Shown in pieces: positions 33,721-41,737 of a DNA stretch of 41,737 bases. A program made the translations under genes and the position numbers. The stretch's first letter is position 1, and every line of letters begins with the position of its first letter. Origin of the DNA: an uncultured Granulosicoccaceae bacterium (GTDB lineage Bacteria > Pseudomonadota > Gammaproteobacteria > Granulosicoccales > Granulosicoccaceae); contig CALFCF010000028.1 of NCBI GenBank assembly GCA_937951345.1, positions 1-41,737 of the forward strand, read 5' to 3'. The notes below the pieces were generated by a model. That model saw only the letters and a list, made by a program, of their open reading frames with translations, was not told the DNA's origin and ran no database searches.

Positions 33721-34422
33721 ATGAATTGGCTGACAATAACGGGTGTACTGGGGTTTTTAGCCGCGCTATTGACAGGAGCCGGCGAATTCCTGCTGTTGTA
33801 CTCACCAGAGTTCAACCATGGGCCGGCCAACGATTTTGCCAATTTTCTACAGCCGTCGGCTAATGATTTACACCGGGGATTTTATTTAAGCGCGATCGGC
33901 GCGCCGTTCTATATTGCCGGTTACTGGCATATCGTCGGTATGTTGAAGCTGCAAAGACATTGGCATGGTTGGCTGCTGTTTGCTGTTGCGGTTTTTGGGT
34001 TTATGTGTGGTGTCGTATGGTTGGTATCCAATGCGTATCAGGGCTTATTGGTCCAGACCATAAACGGAATACCAGAGGCAGCAAAATCAATCAGTACGGC
34101 AAAAGGCTCCCTGTTAACTGATCTAAAACAGCTCCAAACGACCTTCTACGATTTAAGTGCTCCACTGTTAACGGTAATCAGGTTTGCCATCATCGCGTCA
34201 TCTGTCATTTTTACGGTGTACGTATTGCGTGGTCGAACACACTATCCCAGGTGGTTTGGACTTTTTCCGCCGTTAGTGTGGATTCTCGCGGTGTTCTCGA
34301 CACTGGTGTTTCTACCACGGCTGGCGGTCGTGATAGTACCGGCAGCGCTGAATGTAGCGCATGCCGGCTTTTTTCTGGTGTCGACACTTTTTGCCTGGCG
34401 TGTATCTGTCGCCAGTCAATAG
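33721..34422 (+). CDS. Multi-pass membrane protein of unknown function
   Basis: The 233-aa product has about six hydrophobic segments, at residues 4-27, 56-76, 80-103, 143-165, 174-196 and 203-226. A conserved-looking feature is DFANFLQPSANDLHRGFYLS between the first two helices, and an aromatic YWHIVGMLKLQRHWHGW. No domain name can be given with confidence. It follows the FG-GAP fusion gene after 67 bp on the same strand, so the two could be one unit. It starts with ATG, without a clear ribosome-binding site. Confidence 0.7.
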   Translation: MNWLTITGVLGFLAALLTGAGEFLLLYSPEFNHGPANDFANFLQPSANDLHRGFYLSAIGAPFYIAGYWHIVGMLKLQRHWHGWLLFAVAVFGFMCGVVWLVSNAYQGLLVQTINGIPEAAKSISTAKGSLLTDLKQLQTTFYDLSAPLLTVIRFAIIASSVIFTVYVLRGRTHYPRWFGLFPPLVWILAVFSTLVFLPRLAVVIVPAALNVAHAGFFLVSTLFAWRVSVASQ

Positions 34423-34610
34423 AAAAACGTTCCTGCGGTATAACAAACGAAAGGGGCCGGGCTGCTAGGCGGGCTGGATAGCTGTTAAACTCAATGGTCT
34501 CAGGAAGTCGCAAAGTCCAAAGTCGCAAAAGATCCGGGGTGATCGAGACTGATTACCGAAACCGCGACTGCTGCGGCCTTCTTTCAAGGTGACAAGGTGA
34601 CGGTTTGAGC

Positions 34611-35315
34611 ATGGCTTCTTCAGAACATATTTCCTACGACAAGAGTCCGACTGTTACATCTGCGGTCAATACCCGGCGCTCGATACGCGCGTTTACCGAT
34701 AGAGCGGTAGATCAGCCAGTGCTCGAGCAAATTTTGCTTACCGCAGGTCGTGCGCCGAGTGGCACCAATATTCAACCGTGGCAGGTATACGTGCTGACTG
34801 GAGAGCGACGGGACAGCTTGTGTAGACAAGTCACACAGGCCTTCGATCAGGATCCATCGGCGCATACGGGCGAGGTCGCGTATTATCCTGAAAAATGGTT
34901 TGAACCGTATATATCGCGACGACGTAAGATCGGCTGGGATCTGTACGCTCTGCTCGATATCAAAAAAGGTGAGCGCGAGAAAACTCACAAACAGCACAGG
35001 CGCAACTTTCTGTTCTTTGATGCGCCGGTAGGGCTGATATTCACGGTGCACCGGGATCTTTCGACCGGCAGTTGGATGGACTATGGCATGTATTTACAAA
35101 ATATCATGCTGCTCGCGCGCGAGGCTGGGTTACATTCTTGTCCACAAGCCGCCTGGTCCGATTTTCATGCAGTGATTCGTCCGGAGCTGGATCTTGATGA
35201 TTCCGAAGTTGTTGTTTGTGGCATGGCCGTCGGTTATGCCGATGAGCAGGCAATTGAGAATACGCTGGTATCAGAACGTGAACCACTTGAAAAATATGTG
35301 CGGTTCTTCGCGTAA
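34611..35315 (+). CDS. Nitroreductase-family FMN enzyme
   Basis: The 234-aa flavoprotein matches the nitroreductase family (PF00881), NAD(P)H-dependent reductases of nitro, quinone or other groups. The N-terminal NTRRSIRAFTDRAVDQPVLE and ILLTAGRAPSGTNIQPWQVY contain the FMN-phosphate-binding Arg and Ser residues. GLHSCPQAAWSDFHAVIRPE and VVCGMAVGYAD are the C-terminal FMN-contact regions. ATG at 34611 is used; a TTG two codons upstream is equally close to the AAGGTGA site. It stands alone between the membrane protein and glyA. The true substrate is unknown. Confidence 0.9.
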   Translation: MASSEHISYDKSPTVTSAVNTRRSIRAFTDRAVDQPVLEQILLTAGRAPSGTNIQPWQVYVLTGERRDSLCRQVTQAFDQDPSAHTGEVAYYPEKWFEPYISRRRKIGWDLYALLDIKKGEREKTHKQHRRNFLFFDAPVGLIFTVHRDLSTGSWMDYGMYLQNIMLLAREAGLHSCPQAAWSDFHAVIRPELDLDDSEVVVCGMAVGYADEQAIENTLVSEREPLEKYVRFFA

Positions 35316-35398
35316 ACTCTGTATCAGGTTTGTTAATGGGTTTGTAGACACCGTATAGCTCGACTGTACAAAATTAAATTTATTTGAAGGTTAAAGGT

Positions 35399-36709
35399 AT
35401 GGCTCAAGTCAAAGATGTATCCACCCCGATGGATACCAGTCAGTTTTTCAACGCATCACTGCGGCAGGTTGATCCTGAATTGCAGGCTGCTGTCGACCAG
35501 GAGTTGGGACGTCAGCAACACGAAATTGAGCTGATAGCATCAGAAAATATCGTCTCCCGCGCAGTACTGGAAGCGCAGGGATCGGTAATGACCAACAAAT
35601 ATGCTGAAGGCTATCCGGCTAAACGGTATTACGGCGGATGCGAGTTTGTCGATAAGGCAGAAGACCTGGCGCGTGATCGGGCGATGCAGTTGTTCGATTG
35701 TTGTTACGCCAATGTACAGCCACATTCTGGGTCACAGGCAAATCAGGCTGTTTTCTTCTCTCTGATGGAGCCGGGCGATACCTTTCTTGGACTGAATCTG
35801 GCGGCAGGTGGGCATTTGACGCATGGCTCGCCGGTAAATCAATCAGGTAAATGGTTCAATGCAGTTTCCTATGGCGTTGATGCCGAAACGCACCTGATAG
35901 ATTTCAACGAAGTGGAATCACTGGCTGTTGAACACAAACCTAAACTGATCATAGCCGGTGGCTCTGCCTATCCGCGTACAATTGATTTTGCCCGCTTTCG
36001 CGAAATTGCTAACAAAATCGGTGCCCGTCTGCTGGTTGACATGGCGCACTTCGCTGGACTTGTGGCAGCTGGTAATCACCCAAATCCGCTGGAATTTGCA
36101 GATGTCGCGACCACTACCACGCACAAAACCTTACGAGGTCCCAGGGGCGGCATGATTCTATCCAACGACCCCGAGCTCGGAAAGAAATTTAACTCGGCTG
36201 TTTTCCCCGGTTTACAGGGCGGACCGCTGATGCACGTCATCGCTGCGAAAGCCGTAGCGTTTGGTGAGGCGCTGCAGCCGGGCTTCAAATCCTACATCAA
36301 CGACGTTGTTCAGAACGCTCGTGTACTGGGTGAAACCATGAACGCCGGCGGTCTGGACTTGATCTCAGGTGGCACCGATACGCATGTTTTGCTGGTAGAT
36401 TTGCGTGGTAAATCACTAACAGGTAAGGCAGCAGAGGCCGCACTTGGTCGCGCTGGTATTACCTGCAATAAAAACGGTATTCCGTTTGATCCTGAGTCAC
36501 CGTTTGTCACCAGTGGTGTTCGTCTGGGGTCGCCGGCGGCTACCACCCGGGGTTTTGGGGTGTCGGAATTCCAAAAGACCGGTGAATTGATTCTTAAGGT
36601 ACTCGACGGTCTGCAAGCTAACGGTGAGTCCGGCAACGGCGCCGTAGAGTCGGATGTACTGGCAGAGGTTAAAGCACTGACAGCGAAGTTTCCTGTGTAC
36701 GCTGACTAA
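35399..36709 (+). CDS. glyA: Serine hydroxymethyltransferase
   Basis: GlyA interconverts serine and glycine with tetrahydrofolate in the cytoplasm, a main source of one-carbon units. It is a PLP enzyme. The PLP lysine is Lys243 in [13 protein letters not shown], and [25 protein letters not shown] and [14 protein letters not shown] are family landmarks. At 436 aa it is slightly longer than the 417-aa E. coli enzyme because of a 15-residue N-terminal addition. The ATG at 35399 is preferred over the TTG at 35384; GAAGG lies 8 bases before the ATG. It is followed by a GC-rich hairpin and then a permease gene on the same strand. Confidence 0.97.
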   Translation: MAQVKDVSTPMDTSQFFNASLRQVDPELQAAVDQELGRQQHEIELIASENIVSRAVLEAQGSVMTNKYAEGYPAKRYYGGCEFVDKAEDLARDRAMQLFDCCYANVQPHSGSQANQAVFFSLMEPGDTFLGLNLAAGGHLTHGSPVNQSGKWFNAVSYGVDAETHLIDFNEVESLAVEHKPKLIIAGGSAYPRTIDFARFREIANKIGARLLVDMAHFAGLVAAGNHPNPLEFADVATTTTHKTLRGPRGGMILSNDPELGKKFNSAVFPGLQGGPLMHVIAAKAVAFGEALQPGFKSYINDVVQNARVLGETMNAGGLDLISGGTDTHVLLVDLRGKSLTGKAAEAALGRAGITCNKNGIPFDPESPFVTSGVRLGSPAATTRGFGVSEFQKTGELILKVLDGLQANGESGNGAVESDVLAEVKALTAKFPVYAD

Positions 36710-36738
36710 CCTGATCTACCATTAAGGTAACTTCCTCC

Positions 36739-36767
36739 GGTTGGCGGTAATTGAATATCCGCCAACC
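36739..36767 (+). terminator. Possible terminator after glyA
   Basis: GGTTGGCGG (36739-36747) pairs with CCGCCAACC (36759-36767) around an 11-base loop. The stem is GC-rich and perfect, but it is followed by CCTTCAATT rather than a T run. It may attenuate rather than stop read-through into the permease gene 21 bp downstream. Confidence 0.55.
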
Positions 36768-36788
36768 CCTTCAATTGGTTGATCACGA

Positions 36789-38141
36789 TTGACCGTTTCT
36801 GCTGACAAAGTCGACGCGCATTCGCGTAAGGCCACCGACACCCTCGCTGGCTATTTCATACTCGGGATGATTGTATTGACGCTGCTGTCCGATTTGATCG
36901 GGCGGCAAAGTGCAGTCGGTAGTGTGTTGTTTGTGCTCGGTGGTATTTTTGCGTGGATTGCCGGTGCCCGTTTGGTGCCGGTTGTCAGAGTTGCGCAAAA
37001 AATAATGATCGCGCTTCTTCTGTTGTTCGGACTGGTTCTGATCTCTTATAGCTATGTGCAGGGAGGTGCTATTCCCTGGCTGCGCTTGCTTACCATCAAT
37101 ATTGGTCTTCTGACCATGATAACCAGCGTCGGTTTTCTGAAACTGATTGCAGAGCGTGGGTTTACACATGACGGGAAATTACCACAAGGTAAAATTCCCT
37201 TCCGTGATACGATTTTAACGGTCGCGCTTTTCGGCTCGTTTATTAATATTTCTGCGCCGATTCTTGTAGCCGATCGGTTGTCGCAAAACCGCCCGCTGTC
37301 ACTATTCGCAGCCGCCACATTGACCAGAACATTTGCGGGGTGCTCCTGCTGGTCACCTTTCTTTGGCAGCATGGCAGTTATGCTGACCTATATAGAAGGT
37401 ATGCAGTTGCTGCCAGTGATGATTTATGCCTTTCCTTTCGCTGTCATAGGTGCAATTTTTGTCTACTTTTCTGCGGTATTTTTTAGACAATCTGACGTTG
37501 AGGGTTTTCATGGTTATCCGCTAAAACCCGCTAGTTTATGGATACCTGCCGCACTTGCCTGTATTGTTGTCGCATTATTTATGTGGTTGCCGGCGTTGTC
37601 GATACTGACCATCATTGCACTGGGTAGTCTATTTTTAGCGATAAGCACATTGCTGATTCAAGACTCGTTGTCTGAAGGTATCAATCAACTGGGCAGCTAT
37701 GTGAACAACCGGCTCACGGATTCAGCGAATGAGCTGGTGTTATTTCTGGGTGCGGGTGTACTGGCGGTAGGACTGGTAGCTCTGATCGATCTTGGGCACG
37801 TCTCGCTACCTGTCACGTCTTTTGATGCAACGATTGCAGCAGTGCTTCTTGCTGCGATGATTGTGATTTCAATGCTTGGTGTTCATCCAATTGTTCAAGT
37901 TGCCGGATTCACACCGTTGCTTTTAGTTGTTAATCCTGACCCTCAATTACTTGCCTTGACCTTTATGTTTGCCTGGGGGCTAGGCACTTCTGCAAGTCCG
38001 CTCTCTGGTACGCATTTGGTAATGCAGGGCAGATATGGCATACCGAGCTGGAAAGGCGCTATGCATAATCTTCCCTTTGTTGCGGTTATGTATTTCGTTA
38101 GCGTCGGCCTGATCTATCTGATGCAGGCGATACGATTGTGA
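36789..38141 (+). CDS. Permease of an unassigned family (ion-transporter-superfamily-like)
   Basis: The 450-aa protein has about twelve hydrophobic helices. Two halves carry similar loops: NISAPILVADRLS with TFAGCSCWSPFFGS in the first, and GVHPIVQVAGFTPLL with GTSASPLSGTHLVMQGRYGIP in the second. Such paired re-entrant loops are typical of the ion-transporter superfamily, but no exact family is recognised. The start is a TTG with poor ribosome-binding context, so the N-terminus is unsure. The stop overlaps the GTG start of the next gene, dacB-like, by 4 bp, which suggests coupling. No substrate can be inferred. Confidence 0.75.
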   Translation: MTVSADKVDAHSRKATDTLAGYFILGMIVLTLLSDLIGRQSAVGSVLFVLGGIFAWIAGARLVPVVRVAQKIMIALLLLFGLVLISYSYVQGGAIPWLRLLTINIGLLTMITSVGFLKLIAERGFTHDGKLPQGKIPFRDTILTVALFGSFINISAPILVADRLSQNRPLSLFAAATLTRTFAGCSCWSPFFGSMAVMLTYIEGMQLLPVMIYAFPFAVIGAIFVYFSAVFFRQSDVEGFHGYPLKPASLWIPAALACIVVALFMWLPALSILTIIALGSLFLAISTLLIQDSLSEGINQLGSYVNNRLTDSANELVLFLGAGVLAVGLVALIDLGHVSLPVTSFDATIAAVLLAAMIVISMLGVHPIVQVAGFTPLLLVVNPDPQLLALTFMFAWGLGTSASPLSGTHLVMQGRYGIPSWKGAMHNLPFVAVMYFVSVGLIYLMQAIRL

Positions 38142-39631
38142 CATCGCTGCCTCTGAGAATCCTTACTGCACTGCAGCTGACAATGGACACCCCAAGCCGT
38201 TCTACACGAATGGTAGATTGCGCCATTTTATTTGTATATTTGTCCAATAGGGCATCTGCTTACACCTCAAAAATCGTATTCACCTTTCTGCTTTTTTTAC
38301 TCTCTTGTATTTCTAACCAGACCATCGCTAGTACAACCGTTTCGGATAAACTTACTCAGTATCTCGACGGTTTCGAACACGCTGGTGTTTTATTGGTTGA
38401 CCCTACCGGTCGAAAAATGATCTCGATCAATGCCGATCAGGCGATAGTTGCCGCATCGACGGTAAAACTATTAACAGCTTTACTCGCGCTTGAAAACTGG
38501 GGGCCGGACTATCGTTTTGAAACCCGATTTGCAACTAAAACTGATGCCTCTAATGCATCAGGTCACACACTGTTGATTGAAGCCGGTGGCGATCCTTTTC
38601 TGGTTTCGGAGGAAATGAACCGACTGGCGGGAGCGCTTTTTCATCGCCTAATCAAACGTGGTGCATATCCGCTGACATCGATGACTGTTGATGATTCGCT
38701 CTATAGGCGTAATTTGAAGGTACCAGGGCAGAGCGGGTCAACGAATCCGTATGATGCCGTTCCTGCACCCTGGTCAGTTAACTTCAATAGCGTGAATCTT
38801 ACGATCGAAAATGGACAGCTACAATCCGGTGAGGAGCAAACACCGCTTACCCGCCAGGCTATAGTTCGCGCAGTTGAAATAGGGTGGCTGGATTCACAAA
38901 CCAAAAAACCGGTAGCGAGCCAACCCGTCGCAGAACGATTCAGTCTGGGGGGGCATGCGAATGGTAGAGCCGCACGGTATGCAACGGAAATATTGATTAG
39001 CTTACTTCAACAGCATGCTACAACGGGGGTTAAGGTTGTATCGCCTTCGGTTGGATTCAGTGCCGGTTCGGTCCCGGATCTTCCAGCGATCTACGTGCAT
39101 CAGAATCAAACGTCTCTGATTGAATTACTAGCCGGCATGTTGAAATTTTCAACTAATTTTACTGCCAATCAATTGGCGTTGAATCTGTCAGCAGCAAATG
39201 GTCAGACACCGGCTGATTTTGAGGGATTCAGCCGTGCGGCAAAAATGATATTGGCCACCCTTGGGGCAGGTCCGGCAGAGCAGGTGGTTGAAGGTGCCGG
39301 ATTGTCCAGACGTAATCGATTATCTGCCACCACATTGGTTTCGATAATTGATGCGTTGGCAGAATGGCACGATGTTCTGCCGAGCTACACATACACGGAT
39401 TTCCCTGACTCAGACAGATTCGATGTGCGCGCCAAGACAGGCAGTCTGCAGGGAGTCAGCTCACTTGCCGGGACGATAAGCATTGAACCCGAAAATAGCC
39501 AGACCCATGCAACTGATCAAATGGACTTGTGGCGTTTCGCAATACTTCTGAATGATCCGTCGTTGCGACACCGTAAAGAACGAGACGAGGTATTGCGACT
39601 CTTGCTGCATCAAGTGCATCGGGTGCAGTGA
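38138..39631 (+). CDS. dacB: D-alanyl-D-alanine carboxypeptidase/endopeptidase (PBP4, S13)
   Basis: This 497-aa periplasmic penicillin-binding protein trims or cleaves peptidoglycan peptides. The nucleophile motif SxxK is Ser107-Thr-Val-Lys110 in VAASTVKLLTALLALE. The SxN motif is probably STN in KFSTNFTANQL, and the KTG motif lies in VRAKTGSLQGVSSLAGT. A hydrophobic helix at 46-57 before CISNQTIAS should be the signal peptide. The frame starts at GTG 38138, coupled to the permease, which leaves an unusually long 45-residue leader. A TTG near residue 35 (YLSNRASAYTSK) would give a normal signal length and may be the real start. A flavin monooxygenase gene overlaps its stop. Confidence 0.85.
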   Translation: MTSLPLRILTALQLTMDTPSRSTRMVDCAILFVYLSNRASAYTSKIVFTFLLFLLSCISNQTIASTTVSDKLTQYLDGFEHAGVLLVDPTGRKMISINADQAIVAASTVKLLTALLALENWGPDYRFETRFATKTDASNASGHTLLIEAGGDPFLVSEEMNRLAGALFHRLIKRGAYPLTSMTVDDSLYRRNLKVPGQSGSTNPYDAVPAPWSVNFNSVNLTIENGQLQSGEEQTPLTRQAIVRAVEIGWLDSQTKKPVASQPVAERFSLGGHANGRAARYATEILISLLQQHATTGVKVVSPSVGFSAGSVPDLPAIYVHQNQTSLIELLAGMLKFSTNFTANQLALNLSAANGQTPADFEGFSRAAKMILATLGAGPAEQVVEGAGLSRRNRLSATTLVSIIDALAEWHDVLPSYTYTDFPDSDRFDVRAKTGSLQGVSSLAGTISIEPENSQTHATDQMDLWRFAILLNDPSLRHRKERDEVLRLLLHQVHRVQ

Positions 39632-40857
39632 TGTACATAGCAGACAGCTCTGAGGTTAAAGAAACAGCTGAAACAACAAAACGCCATGCGGTTATTGTTG
39701 GTGGAGGTATAGCTGGACTTGCAACTGCTATCTGCCTGTCGCTAAAAAACTGGCGAGTAAGCATTTATGAACAGTCCCCCGCGTTTGAAGAGATCGGTGC
39801 GGGTGTTCAGATCAGTCCTAACGGTAGCCGTATACTTGAACGCATAGGCGTTCTTGAACGTATAGCAGACAGTTGCTTTGAGCCCATCGCGCTGGAAATG
39901 CGTCACGGTCGTTCGAACCGTCGTTTGTTGTATTTGCCGATGGGAGATCAAGCAATCAAGCGTTGGCAGGGACAGTATTTGCAGGTTTATCGACCGGATC
40001 TGATTCGTGCACTGCTGGATGTGTTGGAAAGCACAGAAGATGTGGCGATACACAACGGTGTCCGTGTTTCGCACTACGGTCACGACGCAAGCGGTGCAAC
40101 GGTTATGCTTGATAAGGACGAACAGGTCGATGCAGATTTGCTGGTGGCGGCTGACGGGGTGCATTCAACGATCAGGCAGCAGATGACGGGGGACGACAAA
40201 GCACGGTTTACCGGCAACGTAGCCTGGCGTGCACTGGTTCCGGTTGAGCAATTACGTAACCCGCCACCGCTTTCTGCCTGTGTCTGGACCGGTGAAGGTA
40301 AGCATGCGGTAACGACCCGTGTTCGCGGAGGTGAGTGGGTTAATTTTGTCGGCATCGTTGAGCAGGACGACTGGCACGTCGAAGGTTGGCGTGAAAAGGG
40401 TAGTTCAAGCGAAGCACTTCAGGATTTCGGCAACTGGAACGACAGTATTACCGACATTATTCAAGTATCAGGCGATCTGTATCGCTGGGCATTGCTTGAC
40501 AGGCCACCCTTGCCGAAGTGGTCTGACAAAGCCGCGGTACTGATCGGAGACGCCGCCCATGCCATGCTGCCTTCGATGGCGCAGGGCGCGGTTCAGTGCA
40601 TTGAAGATGCCTGGGTACTGGCTGATTGCCATCAGAGAAACCCGGATGCCATAAGCGCCAATCAGGACTTCTATCGCCAACGTATCGAACGCACCCGGCG
40701 TATACAAAAGCAATCTGCAGACAATTTACGCCTTTTCCATAAACGCGGGTTTCTCAGCCAGGTGGCATGCTATGCACCGATCTGGCTTGCCGGTAAGTTA
40801 CTCCCCGGAGCTGTGTATAGGCGCAACGACTGGGTTTATGGTCAAGGTCCGCTGTAG
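39631..40857 (+). CDS. FAD-dependent monooxygenase (salicylate hydroxylase-like)
   Basis: The 408-aa flavoprotein belongs to the aromatic-ring hydroxylase class (PF01494). The dinucleotide motif is VIVGGGIAGLATAICL near the N-terminus. GAGVQISPNGSRILE follows, then VAADGVHSTIRQQM (the DG motif) and LIGDAAHAMLPSMAQGAVQC (the GD motif). It would hydroxylate an aromatic or cyclic substrate using NAD(P)H and oxygen; the substrate is not known. The ATG at 39631 overlaps the dacB stop by one base (TGATG), so its translation is coupled to dacB despite the unrelated roles. An in-frame GTG one codon earlier is also possible. Confidence 0.9.
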   Translation: MYIADSSEVKETAETTKRHAVIVGGGIAGLATAICLSLKNWRVSIYEQSPAFEEIGAGVQISPNGSRILERIGVLERIADSCFEPIALEMRHGRSNRRLLYLPMGDQAIKRWQGQYLQVYRPDLIRALLDVLESTEDVAIHNGVRVSHYGHDASGATVMLDKDEQVDADLLVAADGVHSTIRQQMTGDDKARFTGNVAWRALVPVEQLRNPPPLSACVWTGEGKHAVTTRVRGGEWVNFVGIVEQDDWHVEGWREKGSSSEALQDFGNWNDSITDIIQVSGDLYRWALLDRPPLPKWSDKAAVLIGDAAHAMLPSMAQGAVQCIEDAWVLADCHQRNPDAISANQDFYRQRIERTRRIQKQSADNLRLFHKRGFLSQVACYAPIWLAGKLLPGAVYRRNDWVYGQGPL

Positions 40858-40992
40858 CCCGTTCTAGCCCGCTGTAGCCAACACGCCATAAACGCTTTAG
40901 GCATATAGCCTGTGGATATATACCGCAAGCTGTCTCGCGGATAATTCAGATGTGGCACCAAAAATACTTTCAATACACGACCCGGTACAGGC

Positions 40993-40998
40993 TATAAT
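40993..40998 (+). promoter_or_regulatory. -10 box of the tRNA-Arg gene
   Basis: A perfect TATAAT lies 8 bases before the mature 5' end of the tRNA. The hexamer 17 bases upstream is poor, but a consensus -10 so close to a tRNA gene is a good sign of its own promoter. Confidence 0.55.
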
Positions 40999-41006
40999 TC
41001 TGATGT

Positions 41007-41083
41007 GCGCCCGTAGCTCAGCTGGATAGAGTACCTGGCTTCGAACCAGGTGGTCGGAGGTTCGAGTCCTTCCGGGCGCGCCA
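41007..41083 (+). tRNA. tRNA-Arg (anticodon UCG)
   Basis: The 77-base gene folds as a full cloverleaf. The acceptor arms GCGCCCG and CGGGCGC pair over seven bases, with discriminator G and an encoded CCA. The D arm is TAGCTCAGCTGGATAGAG. The anticodon arm is CCTGG-CTTCGAA-CCAGG with anticodon TCG, reading CGA as arginine. The T loop is GTTCGAGTC. It is the only RNA gene in the window, and the AT-rich accessory-looking sequence begins right after it, as expected for an integration site. Confidence 0.96.
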
Positions 41084-41111
41084 TTTTTCAAGCACTTGAG
41101 AAATTAGCAAG

Positions 41112-41146
41112 CTGTCCCCTGTCCCCTGTCCCCGGTCCCCGGTCCC
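41112..41146. repeat. Tandem 7-bp repeat, five units
   Basis: Three CTGTCCC units are followed by two CGGTCCC units without interruption, and one more CTGTCCC appears at 41158. It starts 29 bases after the tRNA. Such short C-rich tandems can vary in copy number by slippage. Confidence 0.85.
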
Positions 41147-41220
41147 ATTGGCTCGATCTGTCCCAAAGAGCGCCTTCCGCGGACTACCCGTTTTCTTTTG
41201 TTTTGCGAATACTGAGCAGA

Positions 41221-41737
41221 ATGAAGATAACTATACCCGAACCCATCGATAGATGATTTGCATAAGCGCGAGAATGGCGACACGTTTGGCTATCTATCCC
41301 TGTCGGAATCTCTTACCGATGTAATAACTTCAGTGAATCAACTACCTTGTAGTTGGTTGATCAAACAGGTGGGGTGAAGGTAAAACAACATTTTTAAAAA
41401 TGTGGGAGCATTCGTTATCGACTCAGAATATTCCTTGTATTTATATAGATGCTTTTCAGTTTGAAGTAACTGAAGATCCATTTTTTCCACTTTGTAGTAA
41501 CATCGGCGAACTTATTCCAACAGACAAAAAAGCGAACTATGAGGAGCTAGCTATTGCTTTCGATCTGACTCTCAGGGATCTTCAAATAGGCTTGATAAAT
41601 TTCGCATTCGTTGTTAACACTTACCAAAATGCCCCGCGAGAATTTCTAGAAATTGCGGCAACTATCGCAATTTTCTATGTCTTAGATAAAAACACCAGGG
41701 AAAAATTAGTAGATGCAAATTCATTCCTAGATTATCA
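41221..41737 (+). pseudogene. KAP-family P-loop NTPase, frameshifted and cut by the window end
   Basis: The protein is spread over three reading frames. From ATG 41221 the frame reads MKITIPEPID and soon stops. From 41252, in the next frame, it continues DDLHKRENGDTFGYLSLSES and TDVITSVNQ. From 41367, in the third frame, it reads RWGEGKTTFLKMWEHS, then IPCIYIDAFQFEVTEDPFFP, and stays open to the end of the window. The order MKITxPEP, FGxxL..L, WGEGKTTFLKMW (Walker A) and YIDAF...DPF is that of KAP NTPases, predicted membrane-linked ATPases that include the phage-exclusion protein PifA. At least two net shifts, and probably two single-base deletions around 41345-41366, break the frame. The C-terminal half lies outside the window. 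Confidence 0.75.

Noticed and set aside
35316-35398. Glycine riboswitch before glyA
   Set aside because: The leader is too short and shows no conserved riboswitch core.
1-41737. CRISPR array, rRNA or intact insertion sequence
   Set aside because: No regularly spaced repeats, rRNA sequence or transposase frame was seen on either strand.

Overview
The window looks like chromosome from a marine-type gammaproteobacterium. GC content is moderate. PlsB is the E. coli-type two-domain enzyme. There is a fused TRAP-TAXI transporter, an ASPIC/FG-GAP protein, several Braun-type lipoproteins and a gammaproteobacterial-looking tRNA-Arg. No rRNA, intact transposase, integrase or CRISPR array is visible. 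The taxon is inferred from gene content only.

Layout. At 1-3.8 kb, a long imperfect palindrome precedes a dihydropyrimidinase/hydantoinase-type amidohydrolase, an Asp/Glu racemase-superfamily enzyme with the arylmalonate-decarboxylase cysteine pattern, and a convergent ADP-ribosylglycohydrolase-fold protein. At 3.8-8.3 kb the coding is sparse: a small membrane protein, a periplasmic cytochrome c, a GNAT acetyltransferase, a Tat-exported metallo-beta-lactamase-fold enzyme with a clear terminator, and an orphan lipoprotein. At 8.5-14.4 kb there is a compact leftward operon of M20 acetylornithine-deacetylase-like enzyme, ornithine cyclodeaminase-family protein, PlsB and a di-iron fatty acid hydroxylase. 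The genes overlap or abut, which suggests a link between amino-acid and membrane-lipid metabolism. At 14.6-18.9 kb lie a second copy of the orphan lipoprotein (paralogue of the one at 7.7 kb) and two tandem beta-propeller lipoproteins behind a 0.69-kb AT-rich leader.

At 19-25 kb is a nitrogen-flavoured block: a LysE-type exporter and an AmtB ammonium channel diverge around a near-consensus NtrC operator, followed by a 2-oxoglutarate/Fe(II) oxygenase, an amidase, and a SPFH/NfeD membrane pair. At 25.1-31.1 kb is a signalling-transport unit: a DctB-like sensor kinase, a short DctD-like response regulator lacking the AAA+ domain, a TAXI solute-binding protein, a strong 15-bp hairpin and a fused TRAP permease. 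At 31.4-40.9 kb are a DoxX-like/FG-GAP/ASPIC fusion, a membrane protein, a nitroreductase, serine hydroxymethyltransferase (glyA), an unassigned permease, a PBP4-type carboxypeptidase and an FAD monooxygenase. The last three are translationally coupled.

The right end (41.0-41.7 kb) has a tRNA-Arg(UCG), a five-unit 7-bp tandem repeat, and an AT-rich, frameshifted, truncated KAP-family P-loop NTPase. This looks like the edge of an accessory island at a tRNA. The most interesting items are the KAP remnant, the lipoprotein paralogue family, the ornithine/acyltransferase/hydroxylase operon, the NtrC site, the AAA-less DctD-like regulator and the DoxX-FG-GAP-ASPIC fusion.
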